Shown: positions 34,660-44,265, counted from the first letter of the stretch. The stretch is 64,000 nucleotides of DNA from Azospirillum brasilense (GCF_007827795.1 NZ_VITI01000001.1:1-64000), one strand, 5' to 3'. Notes: generated by a model from the letters alone, not told the origin. Numbers and translations are program-made.

Positions 34660-35694
34660 TCAGGCCGCCTTGCTCGTCTCCGCTCCAGCCGCAGTCCCGG
34701 CTGACGTCCCCTGACCGATCACCTTGGACAGGCCAAGCCCGAGGCCCAGCCCGGTGTGCTCGTTCTGATCCGTGCGGACCGGTTGGTCGCGCATGCGGCG
34801 GTTGTCCTTGTCCTCGCCGTCCGGACGGCGGCCGCGTGCGGGCCTGCCGGAGATGCTGTCCACCTCATCCGGAGTCTCCAGGGCGTTCAGCGCCAGCACA
34901 TGGTAGATCGACAGCGGCGTGCCGTTCAGCGCCTTCTGCGGCATGCTTGGCACCTGGGTGGTGAAGCCGTCCGGCATGTCCTGGCGGCGCACCCGGTCGA
35001 TGGCGGTCTGGGCCGGCGCGAAATCGGCGGCGGGCGTCTCCGCGAACTTCGTCGCGAAGCGGTCGTAGATGTCCTTCAGCGATTTGGCACGGCCGGTGTC
35101 CTTGTCGAAGAACACCGCCTTGTTGGCCGAGGCGGCGTCGGGGAACAGCTCCTTGGCGGCGCGGTTGGGGTTGTCCTGCATGGCGGTCAGGAACTTCGAC
35201 GCCCCGCCCGCCCCGAGGAAATGCGCCATGTAGAGTTCGGTGGACCCAACCTTCCCTTTGACCGTGTCCTCCAGATACTCCTTGTTGTCGCGGGTGTATT
35301 CCGCGGCCATCAGGGCCGAGGCGTTGGGGTCCTTGCGCAGGTCCAGGATCTCGCGCTTCAGGTCGGGATCGGTGACGTAGGGGCGCCCGTCGCCACGCGT
35401 CTGGATCGCGTTGGCGTATTTTGCGTAGCCATGGTCCGCCCCATGGTCGCGCATCGTCGCCAGCCACGTGCTGTCGATGAACTGGTAGAGCCCGGTCGCC
35501 GAGGAGGAGGAGGACTTCACGTCCGTCCGGTACCCGCTCTCCACGGCAGCTTTTTCCATGAGGTAGGAAAAATCGACCCCGGTCTTGGCGCTGGCGTTGC
35601 GGACCGCCTTCTCGACATTCTCCGGCCCACGGGTGGTCTTCGCGGCCTGGACGGCGGATTCGGCCTGACGGGCAAGGGCGGAGGCGATGGTCAT
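34660..35694 (-). CDS. Lytic transglycosylase (SLT-like) domain protein
   Basis: The 344-residue protein has an SLT-type lysozyme-like core: catalytic Glu in EKAAVESGYRTD (about residue 54) and the ATGLYQFIDSTWLATM motif (about 67–82). Residues 140–200 hold helices such as YMAHFLGAGGASKFL, also seen in this family. The C-terminal 70 residues are low-complexity (GLGLGLGL). It cleaves peptidoglycan, perhaps for passage of a machine. No signal peptide is apparent from MTIASALARQ; the frame extends to 35877, and an ATG at 35730 is an alternative. Confidence 0.82.
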   Translation of the reverse strand: MTIASALARQAESAVQAAKTTRGPENVEKAVRNASAKTGVDFSYLMEKAAVESGYRTDVKSSSSSATGLYQFIDSTWLATMRDHGADHGYAKYANAIQTRGDGRPYVTDPDLKREILDLRKDPNASALMAAEYTRDNKEYLEDTVKGKVGSTELYMAHFLGAGGASKFLTAMQDNPNRAAKELFPDAASANKAVFFDKDTGRAKSLKDIYDRFATKFAETPAADFAPAQTAIDRVRRQDMPDGFTTQVPSMPQKALNGTPLSIYHVLALNALETPDEVDSISGRPARGRRPDGEDKDNRRMRDQPVRTDQNEHTGLGLGLGLSKVIGQGTSAGTAAGAETSKAA

Positions 35695-35934
35695 GGGAGG
35701 AACCCCTGTGAGCGGTGCTGCCCCAATCATGCAACCGCGATGCCAAGTCCGGCCGCCTCTCCTGCGTCGCAGGCGCGCTGTTCGCGCCGCAACCCAGACA
35801 CCAATATCCATGTCCGTCCGGAACACTCGCCACGCACCATTCGGTACGGTATGGTGACGCGCACGTAAGCCGCCCAAGAAGCATTCACGCGCAATCGGGC
35901 ACGCACAATCGGGTCACGGGAGGCCGCTCCATCC

Positions 35935-37734
35935 ATGATTCCCTACACCGCTCCGGTCGATGACCTCCGCTTTGTCCTGAACGAGGTGGTCGGCCTCGAA
36001 ACGGTCGCCGCGCTGCCGAACTGCGATTCGGCCGCCCCCGATCTGGTGGACGCCGTGCTGGAGGAAGCCGGCAAGTTCGCCTCCGGCGTGCTCGCCCCGC
36101 TGAACCGGGTCGGCGACAAGGAAGGCTCGGTGCTGGAAAACGGCGTGGTCCGCACGCCGACCGGCTGGAAGGACGCCTACAGCCAGTTCATCGAGAGCGG
36201 CTGGAACAGCCTGCCCTTCGAGCCGGAGTATGGCGGGCAGGGCCTGCCATGGACCGTCGCCTTCGCGGTGAACGAGATGTGGCAGGCGTCGAACCTGTCC
36301 TTCGGCCTGTGCCCCCTGCTGACCCAGGGCGCCGTCGATCTGCTGACCGAGCACGCCAGCGCGGAGCAGAAGGCGCTCTATCTGCCGAAGATGATCGCCG
36401 GCACGTGGAACGGCACCATGAACCTGACGGAGCCGCAGGCCGGCTCCGACCTCGCCGCCGTGCGCACCCGCGCGGTGCGGGCCGAGGACGGGACCTACCG
36501 CATCACCGGCCAGAAGATCTTCATCACCTACGGCGAGCATGACCTGACGGACAACATCGTCCATCTGGTGCTGGCCCGCCTGCCCGACGCGCCTCCGGGC
36601 ATCAAGGGCATCAGCCTGTTCATCGTGCCCAAGTTCCTGCCCAACGCGGACGGCACGCCGGGGGCGCGCAACGACCTGCGCTGCGCCAGCCTGGAGCACA
36701 AGCTGGGCATCATGGCCAGCCCCACCGCCGTGATGGCCTTCGGCGACGACGGCGGCGCCACCGGCTTCCTGGTCGGCCAGGAGAACCGCGGCATCGAATA
36801 CATGTTCACCATGATGAACAACGCCCGCCTCGGCGTCGGCATCCAGGGCGTGGCGATCGCCGAGCGCGCCTACCAGCAGGCCCGCGACTACGCCAAGGGC
36901 CGCGTGCAGAGCAAGGATCTGGCCGATCCGAAGGGCTCCGGCGTCGCCATCATCCGCCACCCGGACGTGCGCCGGATGCTGCTGGACATGCGCGCCAAGA
37001 CGGAGGCCGCCCGCGCGCTGGCGCTCTACGCCGGCACCCAGCTCGACGTCTCCCGCCACCACGAGGACGCCGCGACCCGCGCCGCCGCGACCGCCCGCGT
37101 GGACATCCTGACCCCCATCGTGAAGGCGTGGAGCACCGACATCGGCTGCGACGTCGCCTCGACCGGCGTGCAGATCCACGGCGGCATGGGATTCATCGAG
37201 GAGACCGGCGCCGCCCAGCATTACCGCGACGCCCGCATCACCCCGATCTACGAGGGCACCAACGGCATTCACGCCAACGACCTGACCTTCCGCAAGACCG
37301 GCCGCGACGGCGGCGAGTCGGCCCGGACCTTCATCGCGGAGATGCGCGCCACGGTGACGGAGCTGGAGAGCATCCCCGGCGACGACATGGAGGCGATCCG
37401 CACCAACCTGTCCGCCGGTCTGGACGCGCTGGAGCAGGCGGTGGCCTGGGTGGTGAAGACGCAGGCCGACGGCGACCTGCGCGCCGCCGCGGCGGGGGCG
37501 GTGAACTATCTGAAGCTGTGGGGCACGGTGGCCGGCGGCTGGATGCTCGCCCGCTCCGCCGCGAAGGCGCTGGAGGGGCTGCGCCAGCCCGGCGCCAACG
37601 CGCCCTTCCTGGAGGCCAAGCTGGTCACCGCCCGCTTCTACGCCGAGCAGATCCTGGCCCAGGGGCCGGGCCTGCTGCTGCCCATCCTGACCGCCCACCG
37701 CACGGTCATGGCGCTGAGCGAGGATCAGTTCTGA
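35935..37734 (+). CDS. Acyl-CoA dehydrogenase, long (FadE/DmdC-like) form
   Basis: A 599-residue flavoprotein that oxidises an acyl-CoA to the enoyl-CoA. It has the middle-domain FAD motif MNLTEPQAGSDLAAVRTRA (about residues 162–180), the R/YQQARDYAKGR region, and the catalytic Glu in PIYEGTNGIHAN (about 440). The extra ~130-residue C-terminal domain marks the long subgroup that includes FadE5-like and DmdC-like enzymes; substrate chain length is not predictable. GGGAGG lies about 11 bases before the ATG. No beta-oxidation partner is adjacent. Confidence 0.92.
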   Translation: MIPYTAPVDDLRFVLNEVVGLETVAALPNCDSAAPDLVDAVLEEAGKFASGVLAPLNRVGDKEGSVLENGVVRTPTGWKDAYSQFIESGWNSLPFEPEYGGQGLPWTVAFAVNEMWQASNLSFGLCPLLTQGAVDLLTEHASAEQKALYLPKMIAGTWNGTMNLTEPQAGSDLAAVRTRAVRAEDGTYRITGQKIFITYGEHDLTDNIVHLVLARLPDAPPGIKGISLFIVPKFLPNADGTPGARNDLRCASLEHKLGIMASPTAVMAFGDDGGATGFLVGQENRGIEYMFTMMNNARLGVGIQGVAIAERAYQQARDYAKGRVQSKDLADPKGSGVAIIRHPDVRRMLLDMRAKTEAARALALYAGTQLDVSRHHEDAATRAAATARVDILTPIVKAWSTDIGCDVASTGVQIHGGMGFIEETGAAQHYRDARITPIYEGTNGIHANDLTFRKTGRDGGESARTFIAEMRATVTELESIPGDDMEAIRTNLSAGLDALEQAVAWVVKTQADGDLRAAAAGAVNYLKLWGTVAGGWMLARSAAKALEGLRQPGANAPFLEAKLVTARFYAEQILAQGPGLLLPILTAHRTVMALSEDQF

Positions 37735-37869
37735 ACGGGGCCATGCCCCACCATCGTGGCGGTTTGGTCACAGTCAGCTGAAACGCGGCCGGCGCCCCAC
37801 GCCGGCCGCAACCTTTGCGGTTGGTCCGCGTTCCCCGTTCGATCGAGACGTCTCAAGGGGAAACGCCGC

Positions 37870-38547
37870 ATGCGCACCGCCGCCCTTCTCGCCTTCGCCC
37901 TCGCCGTTGCCGGAGCCTCCGCCGCGACCGCCCAGACCATGGATGGTCCGGTCGAGTCCCCCTTCCATGTCGGCGCGCAGGCCAGCACGCTCGGCCTGGG
38001 GTTGGAGGCCGGCTATCGGGTGAATCCGATGTTCGGGCTGCGCCTGGGCGGCAACATGTTCACCTTCAGCACCGACCGCGGCATTTCCGGCGTCGATTAC
38101 GACCTGGATGTGAAGCTGCGCAGCTTCGGGGCGGTGCTGGACGTCTATCCCGTCGCCGGTACCGGCTTCCGCATCAGCGGCGGCGCGCGGATCAACTACA
38201 ACAAGGCCGACCTGACCGGCACCCTGTCCGGCCCGCGCAGCTTCGGCGGGGTGGTGGTCACGCCGCAGCAGGCCGGCCAACTCGACGGCGAAGCCAAGTT
38301 CGACCGCTTCGCCCCCTATGTCGGGGTCGGCTACAACGGCACGGTCTTCAGCCCGAACTTCAGCGTCGGCGTGGATCTCGGCGTGCTGTTCCAGGGCAGC
38401 CCGCGCGTCAGCCTGACCGCCCCTGGCGTGGCGACCACGCCGGCCATCGCCGCCGTGCTGGAGGACCAGCGCCGCGAGGTCGAGGATTCGATCCGCGCCG
38501 CCCGCTTCTGGCCGGTGGTCGCCATCACCGCCTCCTACCGCTTTTGA
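37870..38547 (+). CDS. Outer-membrane beta-barrel protein
   Basis: A 225-residue protein with a signal peptide (MRTAALLAFALAVAGASAATAQ) and alternating hydrophobic strands typical of small barrels, ending in aromatic Phe (ITASYRF), the usual signal for barrel insertion. Its GLGLEAGYRVNPMFGLRLGGN and YVGVGYNGT strands resemble OmpW/outer-membrane adhesin-like porins. AAGGGG precedes the ATG. No partner genes nearby; transport or structural role unknown. Confidence 0.82.
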   Translation: MRTAALLAFALAVAGASAATAQTMDGPVESPFHVGAQASTLGLGLEAGYRVNPMFGLRLGGNMFTFSTDRGISGVDYDLDVKLRSFGAVLDVYPVAGTGFRISGGARINYNKADLTGTLSGPRSFGGVVVTPQQAGQLDGEAKFDRFAPYVGVGYNGTVFSPNFSVGVDLGVLFQGSPRVSLTAPGVATTPAIAAVLEDQRREVEDSIRAARFWPVVAITASYRF

Positions 38548-38633
38548 GGAAGACTCCCCTTTTGATGGAGGGCGGGCACAAAACGCCCCCGTGAACCGTT
38601 ACGCCTCCATGGATCAACTGTGGAGACCAGTCC

Positions 38634-38909
38634 ATGGCTCGTCGTAACGGGATTCGCACCGCTGTCCTTGCCCTTCCGCTCCTCGCCCTGCCGCTGCTGG
38701 CCGCCTGCGACGACCAGCAGTCGGCGGAGAAGACCGGCCAGGAGATCGGGCGCACGGTGGACCAGACCGCGGAGCGCGTGGGCGAGGCCGCCAAGGGCAT
38801 CGGCGCCGAAGCGGGCCGTATGATGCAGGACGCCGGGGCGGCCATCCAACAGAAGGCCCGCGACGCCAAGGACGACATCAACCGGGAGACCGCCCCCGAG
38901 AAGCCCTGA
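38634..38909 (+). CDS. Small lipoprotein with amphipathic helix
   Basis: A 91-residue protein with a signal peptide and lipobox LLAAC (Cys25), followed by about 65 residues of charged, helix-forming sequence (TGQEIGRTVDQTAERVGEA…) with an 11-residue periodicity like LEA or YtxH-type stress proteins. It is probably anchored in the outer membrane. The 3' end is 6 bases from the convergent pcs gene. Confidence 0.75.
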   Translation: MARRNGIRTAVLALPLLALPLLAACDDQQSAEKTGQEIGRTVDQTAERVGEAAKGIGAEAGRMMQDAGAAIQQKARDAKDDINRETAPEKP

Positions 38910-38915
38910 GGCGTT

Positions 38916-39701
38916 TTACGCCTCGGCCGGTCCGCGCAGCGTCCGCCACAGGCAAATCGCGGCGTAATAGGCGCTGCTGGCCAGCCAGACGTACCAGACG
39001 GCGTCGGGCCGGTCCGGATGGAGGACCACCAGCGCCGCGCTGGAGGCCAGCCAGGCCCCGCTGACCAGAAGATTCAGGCGCATCCAGCGGCGCACCCGGA
39101 AGGGATGCAGGAACTTGACCGTCGTGAAGGTCAGCAGGCCGAGGATGAGCACCACCGCGGTGTTGATCCACGGGTCGAGCGCGAGAAGCCACAGATAGAG
39201 GGCGACCACGTTCCAGATCGCCGGAAAGCCGACGAAGTAGTTGTCGCCGCTTTTCATCCCGGTGTTCGAGAAGCAGTAGAGCGAGGTCATCATGATGAAG
39301 GCGGCAAGCGCCACGCCGAACCCGTCGGGCAGCAGGCCGAAGCGGTACAGGAAAACCGCCGGAACGACGACGTAGGTCAGATAGTCGATCACGAGGTCCA
39401 GCGCCGACCCGTCGATCCCCGGCAGCACCTCCTTCACCGAGGCGCGTCGGGCCAGCGTGCCGTCCACCCCGTCGACGACCAGCGCCAGCCCCAGCCAACC
39501 CAGGCACGCCTTGGCCTCACCGTTGACCGCGGCGAGCAGCGCCAGCAGCCCCAGCACCACGCCGCTGCCCGTGAAGGCGTGCACCCCCCAGGCCGACAGA
39601 CGCCGTACGATCCCGTACCCACCGTCCTGGCGGTGGCTATCGCCCCCGAGACCGCCTTCCTTCAAACCGCCCTTCAAACCGGAGTCCACTGGATGCCTCA
39701 T
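38916..39701 (-). CDS. pcs: Phosphatidylcholine synthase
   Basis: The 261-residue integral membrane enzyme condenses choline with CDP-diacylglycerol. It shows the CDP-alcohol phosphotransferase motif in its Pcs form (VDGVDGTLARR…GIDGSALDLVID, about residues 75–105), and about eight hydrophobic helices. Pcs occurs in rhizobia, Azospirillum and other host-associated proteobacteria. The N-terminus to residue ~30 is glycine-rich and the start could be later (for example near RLSAWGVHAF). Confidence 0.9.
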   Translation of the reverse strand: MRHPVDSGLKGGLKEGGLGGDSHRQDGGYGIVRRLSAWGVHAFTGSGVVLGLLALLAAVNGEAKACLGWLGLALVVDGVDGTLARRASVKEVLPGIDGSALDLVIDYLTYVVVPAVFLYRFGLLPDGFGVALAAFIMMTSLYCFSNTGMKSGDNYFVGFPAIWNVVALYLWLLALDPWINTAVVLILGLLTFTTVKFLHPFRVRRWMRLNLLVSGAWLASSAALVVLHPDRPDAVWYVWLASSAYYAAICLWRTLRGPAEA

Positions 39702-39770
39702 CGTCCCGTTGGCGCCAACCTAGCCATACGGCGCGAAAAGTCCAAGCGGGTCGGCGGTCCCTCTTCCAGC

Positions 39771-41117
39771 CTACTCCGCCGCGCGCACCGCAGCACCCGG
39801 CGCCTGGGCAGGACCGGCGAAGGCCGGGCTGTCCCGCAGCGCGTCGGGCTTCGGGCCGCCGGTCGCCCAATCCAGCAACTCGACCGTGTGAACGACGGGC
39901 AGCCCGGTCCCGGTGGCGATCTGGGTGATGCAGCCGAGATTGCCGGCGGCGATGGCGGCGGCCTTCGTGCTCTCGATGTTGCGGACCTTGCGGTCGCGCA
40001 ACTGCATGGCGATCTCCGGCTGAAGCATGTTGTAGGTGCCGGCGGAGCCGCAGCAGATGTGCGCCTCCGGGATCTCCTTCACCTGGAAGCCGGCGCCGTG
40101 CAGCAGATGGCGCGGCGGGTCCTTGATGCGCTGGCCGTGCTGCATGGAGCAGGCGGAGTGGTAGGCGATGGCCTGCCCCGTCTCGATCACCGGGGCGGAC
40201 AGCCCGATCTCCGCCAGGAACTCCGTCACGTCGCGGGCGATGGCCGCCACGCGCAACGCCTTGGGCGCGTATTCCGCGTCCTCGCGGAACTGGAAGGCGT
40301 AGTCCTTCACCGTGGTGCCGCAGCCCGAGGTGTTGACGATGATTGCGTCCAGCCCCTCCCCGTCCATCTCGGCGATCCAGGCGTCGATGGTCTTCCGCGC
40401 CGCGGCGTCGCTGAGGTCGGTCTTGCCCATGTGATGGGTCAGGGCGCCGCAACAGTCGGCCCCCTTGGCCACCACCACCTCGACCCCCTGGCGGTTCAGC
40501 AGGCGGATGGTCGCCTCGTTGATCTGCGGGGCCAGCACCTGTTGGGCGCAGCCGACCAGCAGGGCGGCGCGCTTGCGGCGCGGCCCGACCGCCGGATGGC
40601 TGCCCGGACGGTCGCTGTGGCTCGGCCCCGGCACCGACTTCGGGGCCAGCGCCAGCAATGCGCCGAGCCGCCCCGGCAGCAGACCGGCGAAGGGCTTGCC
40701 GAACCAGGCGGCGATCAGGGCCAGCCGGAACAGCCGCGGGTTCGGCAGCACGCGCGCCAGCAGGGCGCGGATGGCGCGGTCGGCGGGCGGGCGGGCGTGG
40801 GTCGCCTCGACATGGGCGCGGGCGTGGTCGACCAGATGCATGTAGTTGACGCCCGACGGGCAGGTCGTCATGCAGGACAGGCAGGAGAGGCAGCGGTCGA
40901 TGTGCTTCACCTGATGCTCGGTGGGCGGTCCGCCCTTCTCCAGCATGTCCTTGATCTGGTAGATGCGGCCGCGCGGGCTGTCCAGCTCGTCCCCCAGCAG
41001 GACGTAGGTCGGACAGGTCGCCGTGCAGAAGCCGCAATGGACGCACTTGCGCAGGATCGCTTCCGAGTCCCGGTAGTCGGCGTTGGCGAGCTGGGTGAGC
41101 GTGAAGTTCGTCTGCAT
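39771..41117 (-). CDS. glcF: Glycolate oxidase iron–sulfur subunit
   Basis: GlcF passes electrons from GlcDE to the membrane chain. The 448-residue protein has two 4Fe-4S motifs, CVHCGFCTATCP (about residues 25–36) and CLSCLSCMTTCP (about 76–87), and two CCG domains (DCCGAL, ICCGSAGTYN) in the C-terminal half. It is third in the glcD–glcE–glcF operon, with 7 bases between the glcE stop and its start. Confidence 0.95.
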   Translation of the reverse strand: MQTNFTLTQLANADYRDSEAILRKCVHCGFCTATCPTYVLLGDELDSPRGRIYQIKDMLEKGGPPTEHQVKHIDRCLSCLSCMTTCPSGVNYMHLVDHARAHVEATHARPPADRAIRALLARVLPNPRLFRLALIAAWFGKPFAGLLPGRLGALLALAPKSVPGPSHSDRPGSHPAVGPRRKRAALLVGCAQQVLAPQINEATIRLLNRQGVEVVVAKGADCCGALTHHMGKTDLSDAAARKTIDAWIAEMDGEGLDAIIVNTSGCGTTVKDYAFQFREDAEYAPKALRVAAIARDVTEFLAEIGLSAPVIETGQAIAYHSACSMQHGQRIKDPPRHLLHGAGFQVKEIPEAHICCGSAGTYNMLQPEIAMQLRDRKVRNIESTKAAAIAAGNLGCITQIATGTGLPVVHTVELLDWATGGPKPDALRDSPAFAGPAQAPGAAVRAAE

Positions 41118-41124
41118 GGATGCC

Positions 41125-42390
41125 TTACACTCCCGCGTGCATGCGGCCGGGGTTCAGGATGCCGCAGGGGTCGAAGCTCTCCTTCACCCGGCGGCTCAGC
41201 GCCATCACCGTGTCGGGCAGCGGATGGAACACCTCCGTCGTGGTCCGCACGTCCTCGGGCGCACGCACCAGCGTCGCGTGGCCGGCGGTGCCCAGCGAGC
41301 CGCGGATCGCGGAGGCGGCATCGGGCGTCGGCGCCACCGCCGCCCAGATCAGCCCGCCACCCCAGTCGAAATACAGTTCAGCGTCCAGCGCCCATCGGAT
41401 CGACTCCGCCACGCGCGGCCCTTCGGAGGGTTGGACGGAGATTTTCCAGACATGGCGGGAGATGTGGCGGGAGTCGTCGCCCCCACCCCGGCCCTCCCCC
41501 GCTGACGCAGGGGAGGGAGCGGGGCCAAAATACGCCACGTCCCGAACCTCCCTCCACACCGCCCGCGACTCGTCCTGATCCAGCACGGCGTCGGCGCCAA
41601 GCTCCTCCGTCAGCGCGGCGACGCGGGCGGTGACGGACGGGCCGAAGCCTTCCACCCGCACCAGGGTCACCGCCCCGCCCACCGCGGCGACCGCCCGCAC
41701 ATCGGACCGCGCCGCCACGGCGGCCGGCAGATGGGCGGCGCCGGACACGTCGTAGGGGCTCTGCAGCGCCGCGGTCAGCGCCGCCACGGCCTGACGGTCC
41801 TCGCGCCCGGCCAACAGAAGCGTTCGAACGTCCTCCGGCGCCGGCAGCACCTTCACCGTCAGCTCGGTCAGAGCGGTCAGCGTGCCGAAGGACCCGGCCA
41901 TCAGCTTGGGCACGTCGTAGCCGGTGACGTTCTTCACCACCTTGCCGCCGCCCTTGTAGAGGTCGCCGCGCCCGTTCACCCCCGCGATGCCCAACGTGTG
42001 GTCGCGGGCGGAGCCGGCGCTGATGCGCCGCGGCCCGGCCAGCCCGCTGGCGACCACCCCGCCCAGCGTCCCCTGCCCCTCCGGTTGCCCGAACAGCGGG
42101 CCGAGGTCCTGCGGCTCGAAGGCGAGCTGCTGCCGCCGCTCCGCCAGCATCGGCAGGATCTCGGCCATCGGCGTGCCGGCCTTGGCGGTCAGCACCAGCT
42201 CCTCCGCCTCGTAGGCGACGACTCCGGACAGGCCGGACAGATCGAGTGTGTGGGCGGCCTGGATCGGACGCCCGAGGCCGCGCTTGGACCCCGAACCGGC
42301 GACGTCCAGCGGCGTCCCTTCCGACAGGGCCCAGCGCACCGCGTCGGCGGTCTGGGCCGCCGAATCGGGCTTGATGGTGGTCACGGTCAT
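41125..42390 (-). CDS. glcE: Glycolate oxidase FAD-binding subunit, with in-frame palindrome insertion
   Basis: GlcE is a truncated GlcD-like subunit. The N-terminal FAD-binding part shows DVAGSGSKRGLGRP (about residues 30–43) and GTLGGVVASGLAGPRRI; the end PLPDTVMALSRRVKESFDPCGILNPGRM is typical. Length is 421, longer than usual. Between DVAYF and WKISV lie about 25 extra residues, GPAPSPASAGEGRGGG and a short hydrophilic stretch, encoded by a dispersed palindrome (41479–41526). The gene starts 10 bases after glcD ends. Confidence 0.93.
   Translation of the reverse strand: MTVTTIKPDSAAQTADAVRWALSEGTPLDVAGSGSKRGLGRPIQAAHTLDLSGLSGVVAYEAEELVLTAKAGTPMAEILPMLAERRQQLAFEPQDLGPLFGQPEGQGTLGGVVASGLAGPRRISAGSARDHTLGIAGVNGRGDLYKGGGKVVKNVTGYDVPKLMAGSFGTLTALTELTVKVLPAPEDVRTLLLAGREDRQAVAALTAALQSPYDVSGAAHLPAAVAARSDVRAVAAVGGAVTLVRVEGFGPSVTARVAALTEELGADAVLDQDESRAVWREVRDVAYFGPAPSPASAGEGRGGGDDSRHISRHVWKISVQPSEGPRVAESIRWALDAELYFDWGGGLIWAAVAPTPDAASAIRGSLGTAGHATLVRAPEDVRTTTEVFHPLPDTVMALSRRVKESFDPCGILNPGRMHAGV
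41479..41526. repeat. Dispersed palindrome copy 3, inside glcE
   Basis: 48 bases (16 codons) related to the CCCTCCCC…GGGGAGGG hairpins elsewhere in the window, with arms around 41492–41499 and 41511–41518. Read in the glcE frame it gives GPAPSPASAGEGRGGG without a stop. Confidence 0.75.
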
Positions 42391-42400
42391 AACGGCTCCC

Positions 42401-43888
42401 TCAGAAGCGGGGAATGTCCGGGAAGCGCAGCTCCCCCTTGTGGATGTGCACGCGGCCCAGCTCGGCGCAGCGGTGCAGCTTGGGGAAGACCTTGCCGGGG
42501 TTCAGCAGCCCATCGGGGTCGAAGGCGCATTTGATCCGCTGCTGCTGATCGAGATCGACCTCGTCGAACTGGTCGGTCATCAGGTCGCGCTTCTCCACCC
42601 CCACGCCATGCTCGCCGGTCAGCACGCCGCCGACCTCGACGCACAGCCGCAGGATGTCGTTGCCGAAGGCCTCCGCCCGCTCCAGCTCGCCCGGCTTGTT
42701 GGCGTCGTAGAGGATCAGCGGGTGCAGGTTGCCGTCCCCGGCGTGGAAGACGTTGGCGACCCGCAGGGCGTAGCGGTCCGACATCTCCTGCATGCGGTGC
42801 AGCACCAGGGGCAGCGCCTTGCGCGGGATGGTGCCGTCCATGCAGTAGTAATCGGGGCTGATGCGTCCCACCGCCGGGAAGGCCGCCTTGCGCCCGGCCC
42901 AGAAGGACAGCCGCTCCTCCTCCGAGGTCGAGACTCGGGAGTAGCAGCAGCCCTTCGACCGCGCGATCTCCGCCACCCGGTCGATCAGATGGTCGACCTC
43001 CGCCGCCGGACCGTCCAACTCGACGATCAGCAGCGCCTCAACGTCCAGCGGGTAGCCGGCATGGACGAAATCTTCCGCCGCGTGGATGGCCGGCTGGTCC
43101 ATCATCTCCATGCCGCCGGGGATGATCCCCGCGGCGATGATGGCGGCCACGCAGTCGCCGCCCTGCTCGCTGGTCGGGAAGCCGATCAGCACGGCGCGGG
43201 CGGTGGCCGGCTTCCTGAGGATGCGCACCGTGACCTCGGTCACCACGCCGAGCAGCCCTTCGGAGCCGGTGACGACGCCCATCAGGTCGTAGCCGCCGGC
43301 GTCGAGATGCTTGCCGCCCAGCCGCAGGACGGTGCCGTCCATCAGCACCATCTCCAGCCCCAGCACATTGTTGGTGGTCAGCCCGTATTTCAGGCAATGC
43401 ACCCCGCCGGAATTCTCCGCGATGTTGCCGCCGATGGTGCAGGCGATCTGGCTGGAGGGATCGGGCGCGTAATAGAAGCCCTCATGCGCCACCGCGTTGG
43501 AGATGCCGAGGTTGGTCACCCCCGGCTGGGTCACCACGCAGCGATTGGCGAAGTCGATGTCGAGGATGCGGTTGAACTTGCCCATCCCCAGCAGCACGCC
43601 GTCGGCCAGCGGTAGCGCACCGCCCGACAGGGAAGTGCCGGCGCCGCGCGGCACCACCTTTACCCCCATCGCCTTGCAGGTCCTGAGCACCCGGCTCACC
43701 TGCTCCACCGTGCTGGGGAGCACCACGACCATGGGGAGCTGGCGGTAGGCGGTCAGCCCGTCGCATTCATAGGCGCGCAGTTCGCTTTCGTCGGCGATCA
43801 CCCCCTCGCCGGGCACGATGGCCCGCAGCGCTGCGATGATCTCGCGGCGGCGCGCGATGACGCCGTCGTCGGGCGCGGGCATCCGCAT
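42401..43888 (-). CDS. glcD: Glycolate oxidase catalytic subunit
   Basis: The 495-residue FAD enzyme oxidises glycolate to glyoxylate. FAD-binding-4 residues are in VVPRGAGTSLSGGALP (about 80–95) and the domain end; the FAD-oxidase-C domain has VFHAGDGNLHPL and EHGVGVEKRDLM, with FDPDGLLNPGKVFP near the end. ATG at 43888 is preceded by GGAGGA with 6-base spacing, better than upstream starts up to 44023. First gene of the glcDEF operon, which salvages photorespiratory or plant-derived glycolate. Confidence 0.96.
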   Translation of the reverse strand: MRMPAPDDGVIARRREIIAALRAIVPGEGVIADESELRAYECDGLTAYRQLPMVVVLPSTVEQVSRVLRTCKAMGVKVVPRGAGTSLSGGALPLADGVLLGMGKFNRILDIDFANRCVVTQPGVTNLGISNAVAHEGFYYAPDPSSQIACTIGGNIAENSGGVHCLKYGLTTNNVLGLEMVLMDGTVLRLGGKHLDAGGYDLMGVVTGSEGLLGVVTEVTVRILRKPATARAVLIGFPTSEQGGDCVAAIIAAGIIPGGMEMMDQPAIHAAEDFVHAGYPLDVEALLIVELDGPAAEVDHLIDRVAEIARSKGCCYSRVSTSEEERLSFWAGRKAAFPAVGRISPDYYCMDGTIPRKALPLVLHRMQEMSDRYALRVANVFHAGDGNLHPLILYDANKPGELERAEAFGNDILRLCVEVGGVLTGEHGVGVEKRDLMTDQFDEVDLDQQQRIKCAFDPDGLLNPGKVFPKLHRCAELGRVHIHKGELRFPDIPRF

Positions 43889-44013
43889 GGCCGGCCGTCC
43901 TCCCCCATGATTCGCACCGGTTGGCTCCGGATGCATTCCGTAACCAGTGGTATCATTGCCGGCGGGACGCGCACAAGCCGGTGAGGGATCGGCCAATGGG
44001 CGAACCGATCCCC

Positions 44014-44053
44014 CAAAACGCAAGAGCCGCGCCCGAAAGGCGCGGCTCTTGCG
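44014..44053 (-). terminator. Rho-independent terminator of rpmJ
   Basis: A perfect 15-bp stem (44019–44033 with 44039–44053) is followed on the minus strand by GTTTTGG. It begins about 44 bases after the rpmJ stop codon. Confidence 0.85.
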
Positions 44054-44096
44054 AGAAACCCGATGCTCGTCGGCCGGGCGGACCCGGCCGCCGGTC

Positions 44097-44222
44097 TCAG
44101 CCCTGGCGGGCCTTGAAGCGCGGGTTCTGCTTGTTGATGACGTAGACGCGGCCCTTGCGGCGGATCACGCGGCAGGCCTTGTGGCGCGTCTTCATCGACT
44201 TCAGAGAGTTAACGATCTTCAT
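44097..44222 (-). CDS. rpmJ: 50S ribosomal protein L36
   Basis: A 41-residue product, [18 protein letters not shown] then [23 protein letters not shown], matching the longer L36 type that lacks the full C-x2-C…zinc ligand set of the other paralogue. It has a strong promoter and a terminator of its own, so it is a monocistronic unit. Too short to appear in most ORF calls. Confidence 0.95.
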   Translation of the reverse strand: MKIVNSLKSMKTRHKACRVIRRKGRVYVINKQNPRFKARQG

Positions 44223-44265
44223 AGTTCTTCATCCTGGTCGGTCGGCGGCTCGATCGAAGGCGCGC

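Noticed and set aside
39018-41633. An 871-codon plus-strand frame
   Set aside because: Antisense of pcs, glcF and glcE; composition is that of a GC-rich shadow.
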